NCBI GenBank assembly: GCA_018398805.1
Contig: JAGFBZ010000015.1
Coordinates: forward strand, 90,805-154,804
DNA from: Hirundichthys speculiger
Taxonomy: Eukaryota; Chordata; Actinopteri; Beloniformes; Exocoetidae
Reading direction: 5' to 3'
Length of the DNA stretch: 64,000 nt
Every line of letters starts with the position of its first letter. The first letter of the stretch is position 1. A program made the position numbers and the translations under genes. Below the pieces are notes generated by a model. It was not told where the DNA came from. It ran no database searches and saw only the letters and a program-made list of their open reading frames with translations. This document shows positions 34,758 through 45,761 of the stretch, piece by piece.

Positions 34758-35689
34758 ACAACAAACACTCTGGGATTTTTACTGCCACATGTCCCTCATT
34801 TTTTTATTTTAAGCTTCCAGTTTACTGCACAAATCAACTTCCCAGTTTGTGTTCATCAGCAAGAAAAACTGTTATTTTCATTTCATGCCAGTTTTACATT
34901 TTTCTTCATCTGAATGGACATCAGTGCTTCAATCAAGGAAACACGTGTCACTCATGTCACCTCTTCTTCACAGCTGCTCATCACTGCACACATTTTAGTC
35001 CAAAAAATATAATAAAATGTTCACTTACTGCAGACTCAAACATGCCAAACAGTTTCAAGATTGTCTAAGATTTTTCATGACTGAATTTTCAATCCTTCTT
35101 GCTGCCTTAGCAGGTTAATAATCAGGGTTTTAAACAGTTATTTATGCACATCGTACAGAGAAAAGGCATCGCAGAGATACGTGCACGTGCATGTTCGTGC
35201 ATGTATCCAACACACATCGACACCTGTGCTACGTGCATCGAGCTGCGCTCAGTTTGCTCGACCACAAAAGCAACAAACTAAACGACCCGTCGGATATTAA
35301 TTGGAAATCAAGAGAGCAGGACTGATCACAGTAAAACCTTTTCACCTCCTTCCTGCAGATGCAGGTGAAGGAGGTTATGGAGCACCCCTCTGCACTAATT
35401 CAGATCTATTTATTTCACTGCCGTTGTATTTTTATAGCTTTTCTCTGATTTTAATGCTCTATTTAAAAAAAAATCATATTTGTCAGTGTAATTGGTATTT
35501 GAGTTTTTGTTTTTCCTTTTTAACAGCCTTGGCTCATTCCACCTCCTACTGCTGTAAGTCGTCTAACAGGAGTTATTGAAGATCAAGGTATAGTAGTATT
35601 TAATAAACTGATGTTTATTATGTTAATAAACATCAGATCTGCTCCATGCGTTCACTGTGATGCTCCATTCGCTTACTTACTCATTTTCG
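34758..35689. other. No gene recognised
   Basis: Anonymous AT-rich DNA upstream of the LINE; nothing coding recognised. Confidence 0.45.
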
Positions 35690-35834
35690 TGCGCCAGCGT
35701 GAGCGGCAGCATATCCAGTAGCTCCGTCCGTGTCGTACTCGTCTGCTGTTTTGGCTCTGTGCCAACACTACTTTTATAGTTCTTATAGTACAGTTTTTAT
35801 AGTACACTTTCAGTGTATTTACTTTATGTATCCT

Positions 35835-38715
35835 ATGGATACTTTTTCGTGCTTTCGTGGAAACAGCAGCGGAAAACTTTCTTATTCAAGGGAGACGCTG
35901 CTCTCACTCAGGACAAGGGGACCAGCCGGCGTCGTCCATCCGATACCAGTGGTGCTGAGCCGGAGGTACAGAGGCTGTCGAGCAGGGGCTATGCTTAAAG
36001 CTAGGCTAGCGGCTAAGCGATGGAAGTACAAGCCCTCGGTTCCGGTGATAGTGATGGGGAACGTAAACTGTCTAACCAACAAGACAGACGAGCTGGCTGC
36101 TCTTGTGAGGAATAACCGGACATTTAGAGAGTGCAGTTTAATGTGCCTCACAGAAACCTGGCTGACTCAAAACACCCCGGACGCTAACGTGGATCTACCG
36201 GGCTTCACGACAGTGAGAGCGGACAGAGACACGAAACGCAGTGGCAAACGGAAAGGAGGAGGACTCGCGCTGTTTATCAACAACAGATGGTGCCATCATG
36301 GACATGTTACTGTGAAAGACGCAACATGCAGCAAAGACATCGAGCTGCTGGCGGTGGGTCTCCGTCCTTACTACATGCCCAGGGAGTTTTCCCACGTGAT
36401 CGTTGTTTGTGTGTACATACCTCCGCGTGCACACGCAGAGACGGCGTGTGACGTCATCCACTCTAACATCGCGAGATTACAAACGCTGCACCCGGATGCT
36501 TTCATTACCATCTCAGGGGACTTTAACCATGTTACACTGAACTCCACACTACCGGACTTTCACCAGTTTGTAAGCTGTCCCACCAGGAAGAACAGGACAA
36601 TAGACCTCCTGTATGCAAACGTGAAGGACGCCTACACTGCCACATCCTTACCACCTCTGGGCAAGGCTGATCACAACCTGGTCCTATTAAAGCCACAGTA
36701 CAAGACTAAGATCCAGAGACAACCGATAACCACTCGCACCTTCAGAAAGTGGTCTCCTGAGGCAGAGGAGGCGCTCAGAGACTGTTTTGAGACCACCGAC
36801 TGGAGTGCCCTGCAAGAGACTCATGGTGATGACATTGAGGGGGTCACACACTGCACAACTGACTACATGAACTTCTGTATGGACGTTGTGGTTCCCACTA
36901 AAACTGTGCGCTGCTTCCCGAACAACAAGCCCTGGATCACCAGCGATGTCAAGGAGATCCTTAACAGGAAGAAAAGGGCATTCAAGGAGGGAGACCAGGC
37001 AGAGCTGAAGCGCGTGCAGGGGGAACTCAAGGTCAGACGAGAGGCAAAGGAGAAGTACAGAAGGAAGGTAGAGCAGAAGCTGCAGCAGAACAACATGAGG
37101 GAAGTCTGGGAGGGCATGAAAACCATCACAGGCTGCAAAAAGAAAAATAACAACGCAGAAGACGGGGACCCTGAGAGAGCAAACCAGCTCAACTTGTTTT
37201 TTAACAGGTTCGACAGCCCCGTCGCTGCAGCCAGTGCCTATCCCCCCAGCACCCCTCTACACACCCCTCTACACACCCCCTCCCCCCCTCCCACTGCCCC
37301 CAACACCTCCACCAGAACAGACACAACCTCCAGTGAAAATCCATCCACCCTCCCCCCCACCATTACCAGAGACCAGGTTACAAAGGAGCTGAAGAGACTC
37401 CGCCGCAGGAAGGCAGCAGGCCCGGACAGGGTGTGTCCCAGGATGCTAAAGGCCTGCTCTGCTGAGCTGGGGGAGCCACTTCAGCAAATCTTCAACATGA
37501 GCCTGCGGCTTGGGAAGGTTCCTGTGCTCTGGAAAACCTCGTGCCTCACCCCGGTCCCCAAGAAAAAAAACCCCAGGGAGCCAAGCGACTTCAGACCAAT
37601 CGCTCTGACATCCCACGTCATGAAGACCTTTGAACGGCTGCTGCTCCAACACCTCAGACCCCAGGTCCAACACGCACAGGATCCCCTGCAGTTTGCGTAC
37701 CAGGAAAAGGTGGGCGTGGACGACGCCATCCTCTATCTCCTACACAGGGCTTACTCTCATCTGGACAAAGGGAGCAGCGTGATGCGAATCATGTTCTTTG
37801 ATTTCTCAAGCGCCTTCGACACCATCCATCCCCCCCTACTGAGAGACAAACTGACCGAGATGAGGGTGGACTCGTACCTGGTGAGGTGGATCACAGACTA
37901 CCTCACAGAGAGACCACAGTACGTCTGACTGAAGGACTGCACATCTGACACTGTGGTCAGCAGCACCGGAGCACCACAGGGGACTGTGCTCTCCCCCGTC
38001 CTGTTCACCCTGTACACCTCTGACTTCCAGTATAACTCTGAGCTCTGCCACATGCAGAAATACTCAGACGACACTGCGATAGTTGCTTGTGTCAGGGATG
38101 GACAGGAGGAGGAGTACAGGAGCCTGATCGAGGACTTTGTGACGTGGTGCAGTGACAACCATCTGCAGCTAAACACCTCCAAGACCAAGGAGATGGTGGT
38201 GGACTTCCGAAGGAACAAACCACATCCAGAACCTGTTTCCATCGGGGGGGTCGACGTGGAGGTGGTCAGGACCTACGGGTATCTGGGGCTGCAGCTGGAT
38301 GACAAGCTGGACTGGTCACCTAACATGGACACTACCTGCAGGAAGGGACAGAGTCGCCTGTACTTCCTGCGAAGGCTGGGGTCCTTCAACATCTGCAAAA
38401 AGCTGCTGCAGATGTTCTACCAGTCTGTGGTGTCCAGCGTCCTCTTCTACGCAGTGGTGTGCTGGGGAGGAAACTGCAAGAAGAGGGATGCAGCACGCCT
38501 GGACAGACTGGTGAGAAGGGCCGGACAAAATGCACTCCATCATGAACAATACACACCACCCTCTGCACAGCACCTTCACCGGGCAGAGGAGCATGTTCAG
38601 TGACAGACTGCTGTCACAGTCGTGCTCCACGGACAGACTCAAGAACTCTTTTGTCCCTCTGGCCATAAGACTGCACAACACCTCACTGTCACGGCAGGGA
38701 AGAAGCACAGAGTGA
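35835..38715 (+). pseudogene. L2-type LINE ORF: endonuclease and reverse transcriptase
   Basis: The protein would copy the element RNA into nicked DNA. The endonuclease comes first, with catalytic motifs LTETWL, SGDFNHV and ADHNLVLL (36.1-36.7 kb), and is followed by a lysine-rich linker. The reverse transcriptase runs from RRRKAAGPD through FRPIALTS, FFDFSSAFDTI, GAPQGTVLSP and the catalytic YSDD (about 38060). Two lesions break it: an in-frame TGA at 37926-37928, between the fourth and fifth conserved blocks, and a frameshift at about 38525, after which the last 60 codons continue in another frame to 38715. The start at 35835 (MDTFSC) is preferred to 35730 because homology begins beyond it. 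Confidence 0.85.
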
Positions 38716-39038
38716 ACCCTGGACTCACTTTTTCACTTTTTTACCCTAACTAGGTCAAGTTCCACTCACAACACTTAATGCTAATTCTTGCTAATCTGCT
38801 CCTCAATAGTTGGGTACTTAAATGGCAATCACCTTAATTCACTCCTGGTTTTACCTTATTGTTTCGAACACATTAATGCTAATCACTGCTCCTTTGTCTT
38901 GTGCTGCTAAATCTTGTTTGGGGGACTATTGTATAGAGAGGGGAGGGGGGGAAAGTGGGTGTGTATTGTTGACCAACGTCTTGTGTTCGTCTGTAAACTG
39001 CTACTGGATGCCCTGAATTTCCTTCGGGATCAATAAAG

Positions 39039-39083
<45 letters not shown>
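39039..39083. repeat. (TATC)n tail of LINE
   Basis: About eleven uninterrupted TATC units directly after AATAAAG. Confidence 0.95.
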
Positions 39084-39084
<1 letters not shown>

Positions 39085-39222
39085 CTGGTTACTTCGGTGC
39101 GGCTCCATCTAGTGGCGCAGATGAGTAACAACACTAGAAAAGTCTAGTCTACGATTATAAGACGACCCCAATTTTTGAGAATATGAGTTCTAGAATAAAA
39201 TATAAAAATAAAGTATAAAATA

Positions 39223-39644
39223 CAGTATATTGTCAAAAGTATTTGCTCATCCATCCAAATGATCAGAATCAGGTGTTCCAGTCACTTCCATGTCCACAGG
39301 TGTATAAAATTAAGCACCTAGACAAGCAGACTGTTTCTAGAAACATCTGTGAAAGAATGGGTCTCTCTCAGGAGACACCTGGGCAACAAATCCAGTCGTG
39401 AAATTTCCTCAGTCGTGAAATTTCCTCAGTTGGGAAATTTCCTCTCTCCTAAATATTCCACAGTCAACTGGATTATCAGAAAATGGAAGTGTTTGGGAAC
39501 GACAGCAACTCAGCCATGAAGTGGTAGGACAGCTAAACTGAGGGGGCGGGGTCAGAGGATGATGGAGAACATAGTGAGAAGAGATCATCAACTTTCTGCA
39601 GAGTCAATCTCTTCAGACCTCCAAACTTCATGTGGCCTTCAGAT
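39223..39644 (+). mobile_element. Tc1-like element, left end piece
   Basis: Starts at a TA with CAGTATATTGTCAAAAGTATTTGCTC and continues through the usual 5' UTR and transposase start of a common fish Tc1-type family (AGAATGGGTCTCTCTCAGGAG, then TCAACTGGATTATCAGAAAATGG). CGTGAAATTTCCTCAGT is repeated in tandem. It stops at GGCCTTCAGATTA. The matching right end piece is at 44789-45089. Confidence 0.75.
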
Positions 39645-40440
39645 TACCGTATTTTCTGGATTATAAAGTGCACCTGAATATAAGACGCACCGCAAAATAG
39701 AAACGAAATACAGTGATCCCTTAGTTTTCGCGGTTAATGGGGACTGGCACTGAATCATGACACTCTCAATCACACAAAAGAGAGGTTGATCAATTCAAAG
39801 TGCACAGCAAGTTTAAACGTTTAAGCATAAAATAACAAATTTAAAACTGACAGATACAGACATGCTTCCCACTGCTGCCGGTCGCTGCGTCGTGCATGCG
39901 CCCAGTAAATGCGTAGTAAATGTAGTAAATGCGTCTCGACCAATCAGAGCTCAGATTCTAGAGTTCTGTCTGTTTCTCTGTTGCTTACAGGAGGCTGTGA
40001 GTCAGTGTTTGATGTTTCGCTAGCAGCTGCGGCCTCTCGTCTGCTGTTGGGTGGATTTTCACAGAATTTCAGCTATCATGTTTTGATTTTTTTATTATAA
40101 TATATTTCTGAAAAAATCCACAAAAAGCACTAAAACCGCAGTACTCAAACCGCGAAATGGCAAGGGATCACTGTATATATTTTGTCACATATAAGCTGCA
40201 CCGGACTATAAGCCGCCGGTATCCAGGCTGAGAAATAAGATATTTACATGGAAAGATTTTGTACCATAAGTGTTTATTCACATACCTGAACTAATTGTTT
40301 CTGAACAGAACCTGTAACACGGCAGTAAAAGTGCTGATCAAACAAAACAGAAAAGTCATTGATGGTTTTATTTATTTTCCTCCTGCACATTAAAACCAAG
40401 TTGCTTTATTTTTCCTCCTCCTGTGTACTGAAACCCCCCC
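39645..40440. repeat. Non-autonomous DNA repeat (CCGTATTTTCTGG end)
   Basis: ACCGTATTTTCTGGATTATAAAG with ATAAGACGCACC, and after the nested MITE GCACCGGACTATAAGCCGCC, are the familiar sequences of a fish DNA repeat whose ends read CCGTATTTTCCGGACTATAAG. The right boundary is uncertain. Confidence 0.45.
39711..40173. mobile_element. Nested MITE (CAGTGATCCCTT ends, TA flanks)
   Basis: A 463-bp element with inverted ends CAGTGATCCCTT..TTTTCGCGGTT and AACCGCGAAATGGCAAGGGATCACTG, flanked by TA on each side. No transposase. It sits inside the repeat starting at 39645. Confidence 0.75.
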
Positions 40441-40630
40441 ACACAGCAAAGACGTCCGGAACGGACTCACGGAACGGACCCGTATCGGGGTCCACTTGCA
40501 CTCAGTGACAGATCCGCTTTTGAGCCGGATCGTGGAGCCAGCGATCCGGTCCGCATCTGCGATTGAAACCTTCCCTCTGCAGCGGGTCCACTCAGAACCC
40601 TGAAATCCACTGGGGAACCAACAAACTGAC

Positions 40631-40705
40631 TGGACAAACTGATAAATCCAGGTGTGTCTGAGTAGCTACAATGGTCAGACACACCTGGATTAATCAGTTT
40701 GTCCA
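40631..40705. repeat. Palindrome, 31-bp arms, shared with 4811-4996
   Basis: TGGACAAACTGATAAATCC continues to GTGTGTCTGA and is mirrored after 13 bases by TCAGACACACCTGG to CAGTTTGTCCA. Its sequence is the core of the palindrome at 4.8-5.0 kb. Confidence 0.85.
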
Positions 40706-40720
40706 ATAATAACAGGTATT

Positions 40721-40932
40721 TGTTGTGATATGACTATATACGAGAAGTATTATAGCTATATTTGTACAATAACTGGACACCGGACTACTCTCACTTTCCG
40801 TCTTGCACGTCTGTTTATTTCCGTCACTCACAGTTCTGTTTCCTTCATTACATCCGGTTCTCTGTGCTCTTCAAAATAAAACTGGTGCCCTTCACAATAA
40901 ATTTCAGACAATATCCGGTACCAAACATTACA
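40721..40932 (-). repeat. 3' LTR of Gypsy element (candidate)
   Basis: Bounded by TG and CA (TGTTGTGATATGAC at the plus-strand left, CCAAACATTACA at the right). On the minus strand it is preceded by an A-rich, purine-rich tract ending AAAGGACA and contains GGAAATAAACAG as a polyadenylation signal. No second LTR exists to confirm the limits. Confidence 0.5.
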
Positions 40933-41328
40933 TGTCCTTTTTTTTTTTTTTTTTTTTTTAGAAAACAAAAGAAGAAGGAAACTGTTAAGGAGACAATCAA
41001 ATAACATGTGCAATAGCTGACATTCTCAAATTATGTTTCTATTCAATTAAAGTCGTATTGCAACTCAGCATGCAATCAATCCAGAACATAATGTAAAAAA
41101 AAAAGAATATACTCGAAAGTGCTACTTACAAGAAAAATAACACAACAACAGTAGCAAACAATTATACTCAGCAGATCACCAAGTCCTGGGGTACTCCTGT
41201 GAATGCTGGAATAACTCTGACAGTATTCAGATTGTGAACATCTCACAGGCTTGAACACCTATAAACACAATGCAGTGTCGTAATAATTTTTTTTTTGTTT
41301 TTGTTTTTTTCACACCCTGTACAATCAA

Positions 41329-44300
41329 TCATAAGTCAAGGACCTGCCTCGGCTTAATGATACGTCCAGATCTTGTGCGTTGGCAAGGTTCTGTGTGATC
41401 AGGTTCACACCCAGACTCAGTGTGATGGTGTTGTGCGCCTGGACTCTCTTGCGTAGCTCTGGGGCCATCCTCGCCAGCCTCTGGTTGTTGTGTAACGGGT
41501 GCATTGTTGTCTAGCAGGTGCCGTCGGTTGCGTCTGAACGACTGGCCATCACTGGTTTTGATGTGGTAGCTCCGCGGTGTCTCAGCTGGTTGGACAACTG
41601 TCGCTGGTTTCCAGGTGCTATCTTCCTGTTGAAAACGGATGGATGCTCCGGCATGCAGCGTTGACATCAGTCTGGTGGATCTTTCATAGTGTTGTTTCTG
41701 TCGCTGCTGGCAGCTCGCCCTCCTTGCATGGACAGCAGCCTCGGGAACCACTTGGGGTCGGAGTTGCTGAGTTGTTGCAGGGAGGATGGAGCGCAATCTG
41801 CGGCTCATCAGGATCTGGGCTGGTGATTTGAGTCCATCGACTGGTGTGTTCCTGTATTCCAGAAAGCAGAGGTATGGGTCTTTCTTGTCTTCTCTGGCCT
41901 TGGTGTGGATTCGCTTTGCAGTTTGAACAGTTTTGTCAGCTAGCCCGTTGCTCTGTGGGTAGCGTGGGCTTGAAGTGATGTGCTGGAAACCCCATGACTC
42001 TGCAAACTGCTTGAACTCTTGGGAGTTGTAACATGGCCCATTATCGCTGACAACCCGACGGGCGATTCCATGCCTCGAAAACACTGCTTTCATTTTGTGA
42101 ATGACAGCAGCTGTGGTGATATTGTGCAGGCGTTCTATCTCAAAGTACCGACTGAGGTAGTCGCAAATGATGATGTAATTCTCAGAGTTCCATGTGAATA
42201 GATCTGTTGCTACTGTCTCCCATGGGGTCTCTGGTATGTCATGTGAAAGCATGGGTTCTTTAATATTGGAATTACGGTGTGTTTGGCATATGTCACATCT
42301 TTTAACCATTTCCTCGATCTGTTGACCCATGCCTGGCCAAAACATCACGTCTCTTGCTCTGTGTTTGCTTTTCTCGACTCCAAAATGTCCCGTGTGGATG
42401 CATTTCAGCATGTGTGGTCTGAGCTTGTGTGGAATGATTATTTTCTCACCCTTCAGTAGGATTCCATCAGCTTCTGAGATCTCGTCACGGTGGTTCCAGT
42501 ACTCACTGATGAGTGGGTGACATTGTTTTCTTGTCTCTGGCCAGCCTGACCGGATGACTTGTTGCAGAGTGGAGAGCTGCTCATCTTGGGCTGTTTGGGT
42601 CTTGATGTCATTCAGTCTATCAGCACTCACTGGAGCTGTGCTAACGACAGTATGGACTTGTGTCTCCATAGCCTCAGATAGAGACTCATCCTCGTCATTC
42701 ATAGAATTTCTCGACATTGTGTCGGCCACTGGAATCTCTTTGCCTGGTCTGTGGATGAGAGTTATACAATATTTTTGCAATGCAAGCATCATGTGCTGTA
42801 AGCGCGGTGGAGCAAGAGCAAGGGGTCTGCGGAGAATAGTCTCTAGCAGTTTGTGGTCACATTCCACAATTATCTTCCACCCGTAAAGGTACTCATGGAA
42901 TCTCTTACACCCAAACAGGACCACATATAGTTCTTTTTCAATCTGGGCGTAGTTTAGTTCAGTGCTGTTGAGTAGCTTGGATGCATATGCTACTGGCCTG
43001 CCTTCCTGCATGATGGTTGCACCCAGGCCGTGTTTTGACGCATCCACTTGTAGTGTTACTTCCTTTTCTGGGTCGAAGTAGGCTAACACTGGCCCTTGCT
43101 CCGCTGTGATGATTTCTTTCATTTTTCGAAATGCATTTTCATGTACCATGTCCCATTTGAACTCTGCATCTTGTCTGAGCAGTTTTCTGAGTGGTGCACA
43201 CACGTCAGCTAGATTGGGTGCGAATCTTGCCAAGTAATTGGCCATGCCAAGCACAGTTTCCAGCTCTGCTTCACAAGATGGCGGTGACATGTCTCTGATA
43301 GCTTTTACCTTTAGTGGGTCCGGTTTCAAACCGTCAGTGGTGAGCTTGTGACCAAAGTAACTGCGGTTGAGCATAGCTCGGAGGTTTGTGTCGTGCTCCT
43401 GCTTTGTTTTTCCGAACACAACAATATCGTCCACGATGCCAGCTATTCCTCTCAGGCCTTCATACGTCTCATCCACCCTCCTCTGAAATTCATCCTGGGC
43501 GGACACGATGCCAAAGGGCAGCCTGAGGAAACGATATCTCCCAAATACAGTGTTAAATGTTGTGAGCATTGAGGACTCCTCGTCTAACTTTATGGCCCAA
43601 TACCCAGATCTGGCATCCAGGGTGCTGAAATATTTTGCCCCAGCTAGTTTAGAAGTCACATCTTCCAGCGTGGGTAAGGGGTAATGTGGTCTCATTATGG
43701 CTTTGTTTAGGGGTCTTGGGTCTAGGTACACCCTAAGTTTGTGCATCTTGGGCTTTTCACACACTACCAAGGCATTAACCCACTTGGTAGGCTCCGTCAC
43801 CCTGCGTATGATGCCGTCCTTTTCCATGTTCTCCAACTCTGTTTTTAAACGATCTTTGAGGGCAAATGGTATCCTCCGTGGTGGGCAAACAACTGGTGCT
43901 ACACTGGGGTCAATTCTAAAACTGCACTCGCCTGGAAATGCACCAATGCTTTTGACAACATCTGCATACTCATCCAGGATGTTGCTGCTCTTTTTGTCAC
44001 TGTCGACCGCATATACTACTTTAATGAGTCCCAGGGCTTTGCAGGCTTTAAAGCCTAGGATTGGTGGGCCTTTGCAGTTCACTACGTAGAATCTTTCCGT
44101 GGTTGACTTAGCTTTGTAGGTGCTTCTTATTTTACAGTAGCCGTTCACTTCTAGCGTATGCCCTCCATAGCCTGTTAACTTGCGGTCGGCTGTCATCAAC
44201 TGTTTGTTAGGCATGAATGCATTAAAGTCCTTTACTGGTATGATGCTTGCTTGCGCTCCAGTGTCTAACTTAAAGGTTAACTTTCTGTTTTGTGATCCCA

Positions 44301-44785
44301 GCCCAATGTCTGCGTATGCGCTTTCCTCATCTTCTTTTCCTGTAGTAACAGTGTCCACAAATAGCTCTGGGCTATCATCTTCATCATCTCTTTGGACTGT
44401 GTGGATATCTCTTTGCACTGTTCTGCCAGCAATGTGAGACTTGGTTTTGCATACTTTTGCATAATGATTGAATTTTCGGCATTTGAGGCATTGTTTGCCT
44501 TTTGCTGGGCACTCTGTTGCCTTATTGTGACGTCCTCCACACTTGCTTCATGTATATTTGTGAGTCTTTGGGTAGTCATTGTATTTATTAGCATGTTTTG
44601 TGAAGCTTGTTTTTCCAGATTTGCGTTGTATTGCATGTATCTCGTGGCTGTCGTTTGCCATAACTCTTAGCTGCGCTTTTGATAGCTCGTGGGAGCGGGC
44701 TATATCGATTGCTTTTTCCAGCGTGAGCTTCGGTCCATGGCTAAGCAGTTTTTCACGTACTCTAGGTGAGTTGGTAGCAAAAACT
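41329..44785 (-). pseudogene. Gypsy gag-pol polyprotein, broken
   Basis: One frame runs from the truncated gag (44785) to 41329, interrupted only by a TGA at 44548-44550 just before the first zinc knuckle; two knuckle-like motifs follow (C..HNKATEC and CLKCRKFNHYAKVC). The protease has LDTGAQASII. The reverse transcriptase shows LDARSGYW, LPFGI and VDDIVVFG. An in-frame loss of about 20 residues is evident after LRAML, before SYFGHKL. RNase H has DASKHGLGA. The integrase has the HHCC finger (HTGHFG..CDICQTH), ATDLF and SDNGPCY, but its third acidic position is Asp in GLADKTVQ where Glu is usual. Together these make an active element unlikely. There is no chromodomain and no envelope frame. 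Confidence 0.85.
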
Positions 44786-44788
44786 GTG

Positions 44789-45089
44789 GACTGGCCTCCA
44801 CAGAGTCCTGACCTCAACCTGATAGAAGACCTTTGGGATGAATTAGAGCAGAGACTGAGAACCAGACCTTCTGGTCCAACATCAGTGTTTGACCTCACAA
44901 ATGTTCTTCTGGATCAATGTTCAAAAATCCCCATAAACACACTCCTAAACCTGGTGGACAGCCTTCCCTGAAGAGTTGAGGCTGTTCTAGCTGCAAAGAT
45001 GGAGCCACGTCATTTTGATTAGGAATGGAAGGAGCTAAAGCTCAGATGTGAGTCAAGGCAGGTGGGAAAATACTTTTGGCAATATAGTA
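44789..45089 (+). mobile_element. Tc1-like element, right end piece
   Basis: Opens inside the transposase with DWPPQSPDLNLIEDLWDELE, the block holding the final acidic residue, and reads through to a stop after NLVDSLP at 44969. A short 3' UTR follows, then AATACTTTTGGCAATATAG, the inverse of the left end at 39223. About 700 bases of the middle are missing. The hAT at 45090 begins at its outer edge. Confidence 0.75.
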
Positions 45090-45384
45090 CAGTGGTACCT
45101 CTACTTACGAACGCCTCTACATATGAAATTTTCAGGTTACAAAACGCATCAACTGGAAAATATTGCCTCCAGTTATGAAAGAAATTTCAGGATATGAAAG
45201 TCAAAAATCCAGTAGCGCTGCTACTCGCAGCTCCCAGAGTTTACCTAATGTAAACATAGCTGTCAGCTCTGTATCTCAGTTTGAAAGCGGTGCGTCCGAG
45301 CTGATCTTCCTGGCATCCCATTGGCTAGGAGGGCCCCTTGTCTGTATGAGTGTAACCCAGCAACCCAGATAAACAAAGAATTAT

Positions 45385-45630
45385 TACCTCCGCCAAGGAG
45401 GTTATGTTTTTGCCAGCGTTTATCTGTTTATCTGTCTGTGTTCAAGATAACTCAAAAAGTTATGGATGGATTTTGATTAAATTTTCAGGAGTTGTCAGAA
45501 ATTTGAAAAGGAAGAACTGATTTCATTTTGGGTGTGATCCGGAAGAAATCCTGGATTCTGGATCACTTTCAAATTTTCAATTATTGTTGCGTTTAGTGGA
45601 GGTCTGCGCTCTCTGAGTGCTTTTCTAGTT
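45385..45630. repeat. MITE (ACCTCCGCCAAGGAGG family)
   Basis: ACCTCCGCCAAGGAGGTTATG, then ACTCAAAAAGTTATGGATGGATTTTG, and at the right GGAGGTCTGCGCTCTCTGAGTGCTTTTCTAGTT: the beginning and end of a very widespread short animal DNA repeat. It lies inside the outer hAT. Confidence 0.65.
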
Positions 45631-45761
45631 CTTACATGTATTTCTTACATGTTTTTATGTCATTTCATGCATTATTTATAATTTATAAAAAAAAATATCT
45701 TCCAATTTTGGGGGGGTTGGAACGGATTAGGGCATTTACATGGAAAACACGTCTCTACTTA

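Larger units (their letters stand above)
35690..39083 (+). mobile_element. L2-clade LINE, nearly full length
   Basis: It consists of a leader, one long ORF for endonuclease plus reverse transcriptase (35835-38715, two lesions), a 3' UTR of about 300 bases, the closing sequence GAATTTCCTTCGGGATCAATAAAG and a (TATC)n tail. This closing sequence and tail are typical of Maui/L2 elements of fish. The 5' boundary is approximate. The same family gave the fragment at 1-1135. Confidence 0.85.
40721..44788 (-). mobile_element. Gypsy LTR retrotransposon, 5'-truncated
   Basis: Order on the minus strand: end of gag with zinc knuckles (44.8-44.43 kb), protease, reverse transcriptase, RNase H, integrase, a basic tail ending at 41329, an AT-rich untranslated stretch, then the candidate 3' LTR. 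The gag N-terminus, 5' LTR and primer site are missing; the break at about 44788 joins directly to the right piece of the Tc1-like element. Confidence 0.85.

Noticed and set aside
39040..39083. Possible CRISPR-like array
   Set aside because: Simple TATC microsatellite at the end of a LINE; no spacers, and the genome is eukaryotic.
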